Source of the DNA: an uncultured Oceanospirillales bacterium
Lineage (GTDB): Bacteria > Pseudomonadota > Gammaproteobacteria > Pseudomonadales > Litorivicinaceae
DNA: 6,598 bases
NCBI GenBank assembly: GCA_913061245.1
Contig: CAJXTO010000086.1
Location: forward strand, 1-6,598
Direction: 5' to 3'
Shown one piece after another: positions 6,391 to 6,598 of the stretch. The translations under genes were made by a program, and so were the position numbers. The notes under the pieces were generated by a model. It was not told where the DNA came from. It did no database searches and saw nothing but the letters and a program-made list of their open reading frames with translations. How positions within the stretch are numbered: position 1 is the first letter of the stretch; the number at the start of each line of letters is the position of its first letter.

Positions 6391-6416
6391 ACCCAGGGCG
6401 TCTCGCCCTGGGTTTT
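6391..6416 (+). terminator. Hairpin with T-tract between dctP and dctQ (attenuator-like)
   Basis: The stem ACCCAGGGCG (6391-6400) pairs with CGCCCTGGGT (6404-6413) around a three-base TCT loop and is GC-rich. TTTT occupies 6413-6416. It resembles a rho-independent terminator with a short T-tract, lying 18 bases after the dctP stop and just before the dctQ ribosome binding site. In transporter operons such hairpins commonly let most transcripts stop, or protect the 3' end, so the binding protein exceeds the membrane subunits. Partial readthrough into dctQ is expected. Confidence 0.8.
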
Positions 6417-6418
6417 CC

Positions 6419-6424
6419 AAGGAG
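6419..6424 (+). promoter_or_regulatory. Ribosome binding site deciding the dctQ GTG start
   Basis: AAGGAG lies 7 bases before the GTG at 6432 and directly after the hairpin's T-tract. It is the best reason for choosing that non-ATG start. Confidence 0.75.
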
Positions 6425-6431
6425 AATTTAA

Positions 6432-6598
6432 GTGGATCGCTTTGTCTACACGATCGAAGGACTGAGTGTATGGGTGGGTCGTGCCTTTGGTTGGTGCATC
6501 CTGATCCTCACTTTGTCTGTTTCATATGAAGTATTCGTTCGTTATGTCTTGAACTCCCCCACAGTCTGGGCGATGGACGTGATGATTCAAATGTATGG
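6432..6598 (+). CDS. dctQ: TRAP transporter small permease subunit, DctQ family (N-terminal part)
   Basis: This is the small four-helix membrane subunit that pairs with DctM in TRAP transporters. Fifty-five codons are visible before the right edge cuts the gene. Translation from GTG gives MDRFVYTIEGLSVWVGRAFG, then a hydrophobic first membrane helix (about residues 12-38), then the family hallmark RYVLNSPTVWAMDV (37-50), where the Arg-Tyr and the Pro-x-x-Trp stretch are typical of DctQ. A good Shine-Dalgarno precedes it, and it starts 58 bases after dctP ends, across the hairpin. The large permease dctM is expected downstream, outside the window. Confidence 0.88.
   Translation, partial: MDRFVYTIEGLSVWVGRAFGWCILILTLSVSYEVFVRYVLNSPTVWAMDVMIQMY

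Overview
The window looks like the chromosome of a proteobacterium, most likely a gammaproteobacterium and possibly marine. The reasons are a homodimeric AceE-type pyruvate dehydrogenase E1, a GntR regulator in the classical pdhR-aceE-aceF order, moderate GC content, and a Tat-exported TRAP solute-binding protein. The taxonomic guess is inference; no rRNA or other marker is present.

Layout. Positions 1-5056 read leftward on the minus strand. In transcription order they hold a D-2-hydroxyacid dehydrogenase (4100-5056), a PdhR-like regulator (3262-4029), aceE (548-3217), and the N-terminal 178 codons of aceF with two lipoyl domains (1-536, running off the left edge). A 210-bp divergent intergenic region (5057-5266) separates this block from a rightward TRAP transporter operon. 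That operon holds a Tat-signal binding protein (5267-6373), a strong hairpin followed by TTTT (6391-6416), and the start of the small DctQ membrane subunit (GTG at 6432, cut by the right edge).

How the parts fit. Three copies of a TGGTCTGACCA-type palindrome fit the TGGTNNNACCA operator core of PdhR and its FadR-subfamily relatives. Two lie as mirror images 21 bp apart in front of pdhR. A third, with one mismatch, lies in the divergent region between the dehydrogenase and the TRAP genes. This suggests one pyruvate-responsive (or related acid-responsive) regulator controlling uptake of a small 2-oxo or 2-hydroxy acid, its interconversion by the dehydrogenase, and its entry as pyruvate into acetyl-CoA through the PDH complex.

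The individual families are well known. The unusual part is the assembly: a hydroxyacid dehydrogenase and a divergent TRAP importer joined to the pdhR-aceEF locus by shared operators. No mobile elements, CRISPR arrays, tRNAs or rRNAs were seen.
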